From Diplonema japonicum (Eukaryota; Euglenozoa; Diplonemea; Diplonemida; Diplonemidae): DNA of 64,000 nt. Each line of letters begins with the position of its first letter. Position 1 is the stretch's first letter. Under the pieces are notes generated by a model, which saw only the letters and a list, made by a program, of their open reading frames with translations, had not been told where the DNA came from and did not search any database. The stretch is from NCBI GenBank assembly GCA_964019335.1, contig OZ025724.1, positions 365,001 to 429,000 on the forward strand, in the 5' to 3' direction. Shown in pieces: positions 11,756 to 21,053 of this stretch. The translations under genes were made by a program, and so were the position numbers.

Positions 11756-13275
11756 TCACCCATCTACCCGTAGCGAAAGGGTCCTTTCCTGCGAACCACG
11801 GGAGGGCGAAGCAGGGGCGGCAAGGCAGCTTTTTTTCTTCGCTCTTTTAGGGCTCAAACTTGGCGTGGGCTGTGCGTCATCAGGAACTGCGATCTTATTC
11901 CGCTTATCCCCTACGCAAGACTTGATGAGGTTCTGGAGATGCTCGGGATGCTTGTCTCGTGGGATCGCACGGAAGTACACGAGGTAAAGCGCCTTCCCTT
12001 GCGAGGTCACCAACGGGGACACCTCCATGCTCACCCCCAGAACATCCCCAAATTGAGTCAGGATAACAGTGGGCCTCGCATCCTGCAGCCTCTTAACGGT
12101 ATTCTTCTCGTACACCTGTGTGAAGAACTGCTCGTGCGTCTCTCTAAACGGAAAAGGAACAAGCGTCGAAACAGGTTTAAAAAGGATATTATCAGCCACC
12201 CAACCTGTAATAATAAGCGTCAGTTCATTGCAGAAAAGAACGGTGCCTGTCAGAGACGTGACAACAACGCACGAGTTGTACATAGATAAAGCTGCTGCGA
12301 GGTCATCTGATATACCAGAATGGCTGGAAAAGGTCAACCGTTTCTTGCGAAGGCTCTCCGTCTTCTCCAGCCGGACTGCTACTAAACCGTCAGGCAGCTT
12401 GGTGGAACTCATCAGAAGAAACATGGTTTCCGTCTTCTCAAACGCAACCCTGCGATCCTCGATAGGCACCTGCTTCACGAACAGATCCCCCGCGAAGACT
12501 AGGTCCATAAACGCTTCCCTGCAAAACCCATCGAGAATTGATTTAAAAGAAGTGCCTACTTCGACAAGGGGTTCTTCTGTCATTAGATTTTTGGCGGCGT
12601 CCGACATCCCTCGGACCATCCCGTCTCTTGACAGAACCAAAACCAGGTCTGGTTTTTCTCGTAAAAAGCTGATTTCTGGTTTTGAAAGGTGGCCTTTTTT
12701 TATAAAGGAGACTCTTGATGCGACACTGCCTTGGTCGGAGAGGCCTGACGATGCCGAGGAACCTGTTTGCGTGTCCATTTGCATGTTTGAAAGATTCGTT
12801 GCGTTCAGAAGCAGATTGTTCCTTGGGGTGTTGCCTTCATCGTCTGCATATGTCGGGTGGAAGAATGTCATTAGAAACATGGTGCATGGTCTGGTGAACC
12901 TCATCTTCTTGAAGGATGTTGTTACAAATGCACCCTCAACAATAAATGTAATGGTGTCGTTGTTGCCGAAGGTTACGAATTTTGCCAACAACGTGCCCAC
13001 AGTCACATCGGAGGGGTGTAGGTCCATCATGCGCATTGCCAGCTTGCTGATGTAAAGGACCCCTCCGTCTTCAAGATACAAAATGGCAGGCATTGGGAAG
13101 TGGTCCATTGACCTTGTCAGCTCCACCACGCTAGGGGTTGTGACCACCATAGCGGGGTCCACCTTCTGGTTCGCCTTGTTCATAACAGCCATTCTGTAGT
13201 TGTGGATCCGCTTGCGTCTTTCGTTACGTTCACGTGGTGACGTGGGGGAGCTTCCCGTTGAGGAACCGCACCCCA

Positions 13276-13276
<1 letters not shown>
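11756..13276 (-). CDS. Myristoylated multi-PAS signalling protein
   Basis: I place the start at 13276, where the protein begins MGCGSS. Gly2 with Cys3 is a classic N-myristoylation plus palmitoylation signal, so the 506-residue protein is probably membrane-tethered. Upstream in-frame sequence is only poly-K. Three PAS-like segments can be seen: near residues 58-110 (starting DHFPMPAILYLEDG), about 215-280 (LSRDGMVRGMSDAAKNL) and, clearest, about 325-450 (YNSCVVVTSLTGTVLFCNEL, then ITGW and later PRPTVILT-like strands). No kinase, cyclase or phosphodiesterase domain follows; the tail is Ser/Pro/Lys-rich. It may act as a sensor or scaffold. The ligand is unknown. A retroelement-like repeat begins about 60 bp upstream of the start. 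Confidence 0.75.

Positions 13277-13280
<4 letters not shown>

Positions 13281-13313
<33 letters not shown>
13281..13313 (-). promoter_or_regulatory. A tract 4 nt upstream of PAS start
   Basis: A 33-nt A tract (sense) ends 4 nt before the ATG. Confidence 0.35.
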
Positions 13314-13314
<1 letters not shown>

Positions 13315-13339
13315 TGGAACTTTTTTTTTTTTTTTTTTT

Positions 13340-13402
13340 GTTACAAAAATATTTATCTTTCAAAAAAAATGATTTTTATAACTATATGCAACTTTGTGCC
13401 GA

Positions 13403-13450
<48 letters not shown>

Positions 13451-13470
13451 TTCGCAGCTTTTTTTTTTTT
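13340..13470. mobile_element. Interrupted repeat element, left part
   Basis: The stretch from GTTACAAAAATATTTATC to CTTTCGCAGC matches the start of the element at 47211-47413 and 60618-60826. Here every homopolymer is longer, and one A6 run has grown to about 48. The element stops at the TTAA at 13471 where a piggyBac-type transposon begins, and resumes at 17755. Confidence 0.75.
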
Positions 13471-13867
13471 TTAACCCATAACACTCCGGGGCCTATCTGC
13501 ATAGGGGTCCCTTTTTTGCTCCTTTTCATAATCTGAGGGGAAAAATGGCAGCATTCAACCCCCGTTTGCAGGTAAAACGGGTTTTTTGGACCAGGAAAAT
13601 TAAAAAAAAAGTTCAAAAATTAACGCTCCATATTCGCTAAGTGACCCACCAGAACCCGCATTTTGAAGAGCTAAATAAATTTCTAATTGCTTTTTCTAGG
13701 GTTGGAATGGATTTATTTGCGTCCGGGGCCCAATGTTCGACATATGGAATTTTTTTTTGTAATAAAAATTTTTTTGGTGATTTGCCTTACTTTGTACTAT
13801 ACAAAATGAAGCAGCTCCGGTGGAAAAAACACGGCACAAGTGGGGTTCGAACCCTGATGAAAAAACC

Positions 13868-13945
13868 ACTGCGTCGGGATTCGAACCCGCGACTCCTGGA
13901 ACAAGGGGGCCTGACAGGTGAGCACGGTAACCACTCTACCACACA
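13868..13945 (-). repeat. tRNA-like segment (tRNA-derived repeat)
   Basis: Reading the minus strand, a D-arm-like GGTAGAGTGGTTA is followed by a perfect B box in GCGGGTTCGAATCCCG. The anticodon stem does not pair, so this is not a functional tRNA. A second B box (GGTTCGAACCC) lies about 30 bp further on, near 13840. It starts after GAATTCCTGTGTG, a leader also found before the segment at 14249. Confidence 0.5.
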
Positions 13946-13950
13946 GGAAT

Positions 13951-14002
<52 letters not shown>

Positions 14003-14248
14003 TGCTATAAGTGCACTTGTATCGGAAACCCTGGTTCTCCTGCCATAGTGTTCCTTTACTGCCCATCCCTACGGGGGACGGTTCTGTTTTTAACTGGTTG
14101 CCTAGAGGCCAGTGGTCACTTACGGATCGAGCCGCCTTCTGCGTTATTCCACCGTGGAAGGATTTGTTGGCCCCGCCCGGAGCCGAATGTTGGCGTTGGA
14201 GATGATGTGAGAGGAAGAGATCACGGGTCGACTCCCCGAAAGATACCG

Positions 14249-14318
14249 AGATATCGATCCCGGGCCTTGGGGATTGGTAGCCGGCCAGACTACCACTAGC
14301 CCGAAGGCTCGCCATACA
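14249..14318 (-). repeat. tRNA-like segment 2
   Basis: An A-box-like GGGCTAGTGGTAGTCTGG and a B-box-like GGGATCGAT follow the same GAATTCCTGTGTA leader as the segment at 13868. Folding is imperfect. A tRNA-derived short repeat is the best description. Confidence 0.4.
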
Positions 14319-14859
14319 CAGGAATTCAAAACTCTGACCCCCCATCTTTACTCACGCATCCGGCTTAGTGGGTGGAGTAGGTTCCCTTCTTTTCACACCA
14401 GATATCCTCGTGATACACACTCACGACGTGCCTCAGCCCATCAACACTGTGATGAAATAAACACGAGATGAGCTAAAGGAGGTTGGAACGTCCTTGTCTA
14501 CTTATTTCTACTTATCTACCCCTTTCCCAGTTTTCGAAGTCTAGTACTAGTTATTGTGGTGACTGTCGTCTTCCTCGGTCCGTCGTACTACTTTAGCTTC
14601 CTGAGCTACTACTCAGGTGGTGCGCATGAGCGTTTCCTTCCGTTATCTGTTCCAGGGGTGCGTCGTGTACGTTTCTAGTACACTGAAGAGTAGGGGTCAC
14701 CAGAAAAATCTGTTGTTTCTTCAGACGCTTGATCCACCCGAAGTAGAACAGCAGGAAGGGGGAGAAGGAGGAGGAAGGGGGAGGAGATACTGATGTCTTC
14801 TTCTTTACTTTCTGTTGTCGCTACTGTCTTTGCTGCTACTGCTGGTGCTGTTGCTGCTG

Positions 14860-15502
14860 TTACTGTTGTTGCTGCTGCGTTGGGGAGGTTGTCCATGTCC
14901 TCTGTTGTGCCTCGGGTGGCCCTCCTCTGCTTCCTCGGTCTTGTGCTTCTTGTACAAGATGAGGCTGGGGTGCCATCCTTTGTTTTTGCCTGCTTATGGC
15001 ACTTCCACTCCGTCTGCTCTGAGATCTCACTTCTTGCCCTCTTTTGTGTAGTGGACCCGGTAGTGGAGCTCCTTGTGGCTGTACTCCGCTATCGCGATCC
15101 TGTCCATCTGGAGTCCTCGTTGTCTGAGGCTCTCTGCTGGCTGGAAGGGCTTGCTTTGGTCTTTCCCTTCGAGTTGCCCGTGTGCTCTCAGGAGTAGGAA
15201 GTATTCTCCGGTCGTCGTCACTGCTTGTTTCATAGTCTCCGTTCCGTTTAGGCTGGTCATCAAACCAGGGCACGCGGGTCAAGGATCTTCCAACGCAAAC
15301 GTGACCGGTGATCGGTGTAATTCCCACATAAGTACCTTCCAAGCAGAAATAACTTCTGCCCCAAAGGCAACGTCACTTTCAAATGACTATGCCATTTGGA
15401 CTGTACGTTGCCCTGTGGTGGACGGCGTAGACGCGCATCTGTCTCTTCAACTATAAACTCCCCTACGGAACCCTCTTTGACCTTCTCGTCATCTCCACCC
15501 AT
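14860..15502 (-). pseudogene. Degenerate coding stretch, unknown
   Basis: Three overlapping minus-strand frames each look partly protein-like: one from 15502 starting MGGDDEKVKEGSVGEF, one around 15342-15100 with acidic and Pro/Arg-rich text, and one at 15263-15027 ending HYRVHYTKEGKK. No single frame stays convincing and no family was recognised. It may be the remains of a transposon-encoded protein inside the nested element, or chance. Confidence 0.25.
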
Positions 15503-15702
15503 TTGTATTTGGTGATTACGGCCGAAGTGCAGAGGACAGGACTGTTATGTTTACTGACTAACAACTAACAATCTTACAATGTTAAGAGCTGTCCTTCCCT
15601 CAAAACTGCACTTTTCTTCAACTAGACTCCCACAAGCTTACGAAAAGCTTTCGCGGAAACACCGGTTCAGGCTGCCGTTTCTCCCCTGTGGGGAGCCTTA
15701 AA

Positions 15703-15785
15703 AAATCCGCTGGAGTGGGGCTTGAACCCGCTTCGCCTAGGTACAGGGCAAAGCCCCCCCAACTAGACTACTACACCCTCGAAAA
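15703..15785 (-). repeat. tRNA-like segment 3
   Basis: The minus strand shows GTAGTAGTCTAGTTGG (D-arm-like), a pairable TTTGCC/GGCGAAG anticodon-like stem and GCGGGTTCAAGCCCC (B box). The acceptor arms do not pair, so this is probably a tRNA-derived repeat or a dead tRNA. Confidence 0.4.
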
Positions 15786-16334
15786 TATTTTCGGCTGAAC
15801 TACTGGTCAGGAAGATGCTGGCTTCTGGGATCGAACCCTGTTAACCATGTTTTTCAAAGGGAAAAGTGCCCAGTTGCAAAAGTTTGGCAAAAATGGCCAA
15901 AACTCAAAATGGCGACTTCCAAGGTCATTTTGGTTGGCCCCCAATATTTTTTTTTTTGGAAAATTTTTTTTGGAACTTCCTTGGAACTCACCGTTCTTTC
16001 ATGTTCGACATATGGATTTTTTGGAAAAAAAAATTCAATGAACCTTTGGGCATTTTTGACATTTTTTCCCCTATAGCCCCCTATAACCCCTTTGGGACAT
16101 AGGGCGAATATGGAGCGTAATAAAAATACAAAGGGGATGAAGAGTTGAATGGCCGTAGGGTGCTCAAAAACGACCATGTCAAAATGGGTTGTGCACGGGG
16201 GGGTGTAAATTGAGCATCTTGGGACAAAAAAGGCAGCATCAGGACCCCTCAGATGTCTCAGACCGAGAGAAGTGCCTATTTGCGGGTGGAATATCGGCCT
16301 CGAAATCGTCAAGAGGCCTTTTTGGGGTGATGGA

Positions 16335-17620
16335 AGAGTGGTACGAAAAAAGCACTTATTTGGACAGAGGTGTTGGTTACAGGTGTAGCATTTGTAGATT
16401 GTGCGCTTTGTGTCATCCTTTCAACCTGCAGAACCTGGAGTTGCCCCCTTTGAGTGGTTGGTGGTCACGTTTGGTGTAATCTGGGGTGTCGGGTGTGTGT
16501 GCTCCACTAGTTGGGTGCCGGGAGTGGTGTTTTTGCAACACTGGACCCATCATTTAGGCTCTCTCGAAAGCGCTCTTTAAAAGCAGCCAGGGTTTTGTAT
16601 CTCTTTGGCTGAACCCTAACCATATTTTATTTAAAGTGCAAGGCAGTTAACTATTGTCACTTCTAGGGCCCACCAGAAGAGTCCGCAACACTCCAACGAA
16701 ATGCAAGCCCCCTCACAGTTTTTTCACAGGGCTTCGGCCAGACCCACAGTCGAAAAGTAGTTATTGCAAACTACCGTGTTGTCGTTCCCCGAAAATTCCC
16801 CGTTAACCCCAGCACCACCTTTTCCACGACATTGAAATCTTCAAGTGCGTGCCCCTCGATTTTGGTGGCGTGGATGTGAAAACGCGAAAGATAACCCGTG
16901 CTCACGCAGTTTAGGCAGTTTATTTTTATGCCATATCTCTTACGCTTGAGAGGACAGTAGACCCCAAGCCCCCCCAATTGCCCCGTGACGGTACGAGTGT
17001 CTCGTCAATGCTTAAATATTTTCCTGGCACTGTGGTTTTTGCCCACTTGTTACCAATTCTGTCCAGAAACCCTCGTGTCTTCCACAACACATCACCGTTT
17101 GACTCTTCTGTGTGAGTGAAGTGGAGGCTACTTTTAATTTCCTGGTAGCGTCTCCTGGGCATCGTGTTACTGAAAAGGGGGATTTTCATGGGTCCTGTGG
17201 ACCAATACGTTTGCTAATTCTGGGCACGCCGCAAACCCATTATAATGCTCAATCCGAGAAAGCGGTGGAGTCCTGGGTCGAAATCTTATCAATCTCAGCG
17301 TCCTTATGCTTGTTTGTCTCTTCTTGGATGACGTCTGTGAACTTCTTATCAAAAAACCGAAGGAATAATCATTTTGCGTCGTCAGGTTTCTGCGTACCAC
17401 GGGACAGCTTTTTTCCCCCCCACCGGCCTATTTTATGGTCTCTATGGGTACCAACTCCCTTACCCATGAAGGTTGGACCTCGTCCGTAGCTGTTTTGGCT
17501 TTACCTTTGCGTTTTTTGGACACAGTCTGCACACCCGTTATTTTGCGTTTTTTCGCCTATCCACTCGGATTTGGGACCCACTTGGTGGGTGGATAACAAG
17601 GTAAAGTGATGCAGTGCAAC
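16335..17620 (-). pseudogene. piggyBac-type transposase remnant
   Basis: Read across frameshifts, the minus strand gives the hallmarks of the DDE_Tnp_1_7 (piggyBac) family in order: FLGLSIIMGL, then YWSTGP-like text, FSNTMPRRRYQEIKSSLHF, LSIDETLVPSRG with the first catalytic Asp, then YCPLKRKRYGIKINCLNC and STGY. A C-terminal cysteine-rich segment (TIYKCYTCNQHLCPNKCFF) lies at about 16364-16430. A basic N-terminal part lies at about 17420-17600. Several frameshifts break the gene and later catalytic Asp residues could not be placed. It is therefore inactive as read. Confidence 0.85.
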
Positions 17621-17754
17621 ATGAATTGCAGTTGAAAATAACTCCTCACTATAGTCGTTCTTGGAGATCCAGGGGTCGTGGGGACGAAAAAGTACTTAGA
17701 GAAAAAAAACGATTTTTCAAAACGACAAATATTTGCGCCTTGGAGTGTTATGGG

Positions 17755-18272
17755 TTATAAAAAAAAAAACTTTTTTGCTCGTGCGAACAACAAAGCAAAA
17801 AGTAAAATGCCGCCGGAGACTGCCAAAGCGGGTGGAGAGGGGGTTGGATCACCCACCTCCCCGCCTCCGCGACAGACGCCAGGCCGGAGTGAGGCGACCC
17901 CAAAGAGATCCAGGGTCGACCGGAGGCCGTTCGGGGCCATCTCCGGGCTGATCCCCATGTTTAGGGACCGGGTGGAGAGTTCGCATGGGTCGGGACATCG
18001 GCTGGAACTCTCAGCGACCGAGCTGATCGAGGGCCAAGCGCCGACGACTCACCACACGACAACCCCGACACTCAGGCTTCCCCACCGCTATGGGGTCTGC
18101 AAGCCTTAGAGCCGTCGAAGTGGTTAGAAAGCGTGGTTAGAGCCGGGCGAGCGCCCCATGGTGGTGGCCAACATCGCCATGCAGTACAGGCAGCTGACCG
18201 TCGGGCCCCACGCTTGGGAGGCAGGCGAACAACAAAGACATATAGTCATAAAGAATTTTTTTTTTTTTTTTT
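17755..18272. mobile_element. Interrupted repeat element, right part
   Basis: The stretch from CTTTTTTGCTCGTGCGAACAAC through ATGCCGCCGGAGACTGCC to ACATATAGTCATAAAGAATT and a T tract continues the element broken at 13471. It is about 450 bp longer internally than the copies at 47 and 60.6 kb, which look like deletion derivatives joining at GCGAACAACAAA. The plus strand carries an open frame of about 100 codons from the ATG at 17804 that resembles a retroelement leader protein, but I recognise no domain. The orientation of the element is unresolved. Confidence 0.55.
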
Positions 18273-18966
18273 AATTTGAAAGATGAATGAAGGGGAGGGG
18301 GACTGAAGGGGATTACAACGAAAAGACTCTGCTGTAAAAAGTGGCAGTATTTTCTTTTTTTTTTTTTTTTGATTTTTATATTCCATCTGCAAACGTATAA
18401 ATGGAAAGTGATATGGAGTTCATGTACGATGGGTCTTTTTTTTTTTTTTTTTGCCACTTTTTCAGAAATTGAATCACACACCCCCCCACTCCTCCCGCCC
18501 CCCACGCACTAACTAACTAAATTCACTATGATAGGAACGAAGTGGTTAGCAACGGCCCGCCACTAAATGTTGCTTTGATCATCTTTTCTCTCTCTTTTGA
18601 TTCGCTTTTTATTTTATTCCTTTTTTTTTCTTCCACTCCCCCTGCCTTCAATCAGGGCACCGGGAGGAGCAGCCAGTACGGAGGGGCAGAGCCCTTTAAA
18701 AAAAAAGAGGGGGGGGGGATGGAAAGAAAAAAATGGAAGGTCTCTTATCTCAGAAGGGACATAAAAAAAAAAGAGGGACACAAAGATTCGTAGTGCGCAA
18801 CTTCTTTTTTTTTTATAGGCGGTTTAGGAACAAAGAAAAAAAAAGTTTACAAGTACCGTTTTTTTAGTAGGGGGGGGGCTGACCTTTGTAAGATGTTAAA
18901 AGGTTGGTACTTTGAAAAAAAGGGGGAACGGGGGCAACAGACTGGTTTATCACCTGCGAATAAGGC

Positions 18967-19001
<35 letters not shown>

Positions 19002-19570
19002 GGCTGCACCCGTGGTTACATTCTTTTTTTTAAACCAAATAAAAACAGATTTATTTGGTTGCATTGGGTTGTTGTCTTTGTAACACATAGAGAAATAATA
19101 TTTTAAAATTTAAAAAACAGGTGGGGGGGGGGGGGAGCATCTAACAGAAAGATCTGAAGGGTGGTAAAAAGAAAAAGGAGGGGGGGGGGGGTAATAGTGA
19201 TATAAAATAGAGGCCTTGGCTACCAACTTAGTGGTATGTGAAGAAGAAGAAAAAACAAGGAGGGGGAAAAAAAGAACAAGGAAAAAAAAAAAGAACGTTT
19301 CCTCTTTTGTTTTTTTTCTTACTCTCAATTTTCCCCCCCTCTGCACCGTGGGGGGGATAAAATATTACGGTCGGGGAGAACGGAAGGGGGCAGTGAAACT
19401 AATTAAAAAAACCCCCCCTTTCCCTCTTTTTCTTTTTTTTTTTTTTTTTCGGGCTTTACAGTTCAATGAAAAAAACCGAGAAATAAAAAAAAATCCTATC
19501 CTTTTTTTTTTTTTTTTTTTTTTATTTTATCTTTAAAAAAAAAATAATAATAATAAAAATGACACCCACC
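18273..19570. other. Intergenic, homopolymer-rich
   Basis: I see no gene. A, T and G tracts dominate. A 44-bp segment at 18519-18562 recurs at 23715-23758. Confidence 0.5.
18519..18562 (+). repeat. 44-bp exact repeat, copy 1
   Basis: The segment from AAATTCACTATGATAGG to AACGGCCCGCCA is identical to 23715-23758, while flanks differ. Confidence 0.75.
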
Positions 19571-20236
19571 TCACCAAGGCTCCCCAGGATATGGCATCAC
19601 AGGACTGATAGCCAGCTGGTTTTGGTACTGTTCGTAATGATGCGTGAAGTCCTCTGTTTGCTTGCCCAGGGCATAGAGCTTTGTGAACTCTCTGCTGCTC
19701 ATTGTCAACGGCCCGACAGGCTTCCTAGTACACGGCTGGATCTGATCGATACGGACTGCCACGGCACCTGTGATCTTCTTCAGCTTGCTGATAGAGCAGA
19801 AGATTACACCTTTTTGGGGAAGCGAGTACAAGAAGTAATCGTCAGAGTACTCCCCTTGTCGTGGTTTCATCTGCTGTAGCTTTTCTTCTCTTGCAAGTTG
19901 AATTATTTCCTCCTCTAGGTAGAACCTGCCTCCTTCGTCTAGCATGGTGTCTACACGTCGTTTGTGCTTGGACGCCGAGTGCTCGGGGTTTGCTTTACGC
20001 GCCTTGTCCCTTCTTTTTTGGAGATCTTTTGTTTTTTGTCTGACGCTTAAGTGTGCGGTCCCCACGTGATCAGGACGGGCTGGGTCGCCCCACCATCCTC
20101 CCGGGTCCCCCAGGAATGGTAGCCCAGCTACTCGTTGTTGAGAGAGGGGTGGTCGAGCCCCATGGGTTCCAAGCCCAAGCTCCTCTTCGCTTTCAGAAGG
20201 GGTGCGGGGGCAGCTTTCTGATGAGCATGTGCTCAT
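19571..20236 (-). CDS. Conserved-looking protein of unknown function
   Basis: I do not recognise this gene. From the first ATG (20236, MSTCSSES) it encodes 221 residues; the frame stays open upstream to about 20317 without another ATG. The N-terminal third is Ser/Pro/Gly-rich, the middle is strongly basic (KTKDLQKRRDKARKANPEH) and the C-terminal half is mixed and folded-looking (EGGRFYLEEEIIQLAREEKL, then YFLYSLPQKGVIF and EFTKLYALGKQTEDF). It ends at a TGA. Codon use and the dense minus-strand context support a real gene, but the start is uncertain, and a first exon upstream cannot be excluded. Confidence 0.55.
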   Translation of the reverse strand: MSTCSSESCPRTPSESEEELGLGTHGARPPLSQQRVAGLPFLGDPGGWWGDPARPDHVGTAHLSVRQKTKDLQKRRDKARKANPEHSASKHKRRVDTMLDEGGRFYLEEEIIQLAREEKLQQMKPRQGEYSDDYFLYSLPQKGVIFCSISKLKKITGAVAVRIDQIQPCTRKPVGPLTMSSREFTKLYALGKQTEDFTHHYEQYQNQLAISPVMPYPGEPW

Positions 20237-21000
20237 GCAGCGCGAGTTCGCTGTTTGGCAGATTCTCCCCTCCTCTCGCCTGCCCCCGCTGAGCGAGCCA
20301 CTCTTTTTCCCTTTCACCTCCCCTACCCTCCCCCCTCCCTCCCTCCCTCCACCTTTGTTTTTTTTTATGTTGTTGTGGTTTAAAAAAAAAAAGGAAAAAA
20401 AAAAGTTGACAGTTTTTTTTTGGGGGGGGAAGAAATTCAGATTCTTTTTTTTTTTTTTGCAATGTTAGAAGGGGGAGGGGGAAAAAAAAAAAGAAAAGGC
20501 CGGTCCCCCCCCCCCCTTTTTTTCCCAAAATACAACAATGATGTGAGCTCGAGGGAGGGGATAGAATCAAAATTTAAAAATTACTGTGAGGAGGAAACGA
20601 AAGTGAAGAGTACTTTTTCCTCCCCGTTTTTTTTTTTTTTTTTTTCTTCTTTTCTTCTATGACTATTTGAAACTATTTGCAAAAGAAGAAGATTCTGGTC
20701 TTTTCTTTTTTTCTTGCTGTTCAGGAGTCGTTTGTTGATTTTTTTTTTCTTTCGTATTGTTCTTTTTTTTTTTCTGTTTTTTCTGTTTTTTCCCCCCCCC
20801 CCATTCCAGGCGAGCTCATAATTCAAATTTTGCACACGCAAACTACAGGGGAAAAAAGAAGGAGGGGGAAAAAAAGTTTTTTTTAAAGAAAGGCTTCAAA
20901 GGACTCTTTAAAGAAAGAGTTTTTTTTTTTTTTTCCCGGAACGCTTGAACTTTCCCTTAAGATGAAAGAGAAGCGACCATATATATAATACAAGGACAAA

Positions 21001-21032
<32 letters not shown>

Positions 21033-21053
21033 AAAAAGAAAAAGAAAAGAAAA
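20237..21053. other. Intergenic, homopolymer-rich
   Basis: A CCCTCC-repeat stretch (20318-20352) and A/T/G tracts occur. No gene is seen. Confidence 0.5.

Larger units (their letters stand above)
13621..16121. mobile_element. 2.5-kb inverted-repeat element inside the piggyBac
   Basis: The ends TTAACGCTCCATATTCGC and GCGAATATGGAGCGTAA are inverted repeats. A direct repeat around TGTTCGACATATGGA occurs near each end (13733 and 15998). Inside are three tRNA-like segments and weakly coding minus-strand stretches at 14860-15502. No transposase was recognised, so it is probably non-autonomous or too decayed to read. The ends resemble the TTACGC family at 8469 and 35000. Confidence 0.55.
13475..17754 (-). 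mobile_element. Decayed piggyBac-type transposon (nested insertion)
   Basis: The left end CCCATAACACTCC (13475-13487) and the right end GGAGTGTTATGGG (17742-17754) are perfect 13-bp inverted repeats. TTAA lies outside the left end and a degenerate TTATAA outside the right end; TTAA is the piggyBac target. The intact target can be read at 47 kb and 60.6 kb, where the flanking repeat runs uninterrupted through GCAGCTTTTTAAAAATC. Transposase remains are on the minus strand at about 16335-17620. About 2.5 kb of the element is a second, inserted element (13621-16121). Without it the transposon would be about 1.8 kb. Confidence 0.8.

Noticed and set aside
10941-13055. Long plus-strand frames opposite the cyclin and PAS genes
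   Set aside because: They are antisense shadows of genes with clear domains on the minus strand; their translations are low-quality, Arg/Ser/Pro-rich and end in poly-F.
13868-15785. Functional tRNA genes
   Set aside because: B boxes are good, but anticodon or acceptor stems do not pair. They also sit in decayed repeats.
17804-18109. Plus-strand gene starting MPPETAKAGG
   Set aside because: It may be a retroelement leader protein, but the shorter copies at 47 and 60.6 kb have it cut to about 20 codons and no domain is visible, so I left it inside the repeat.
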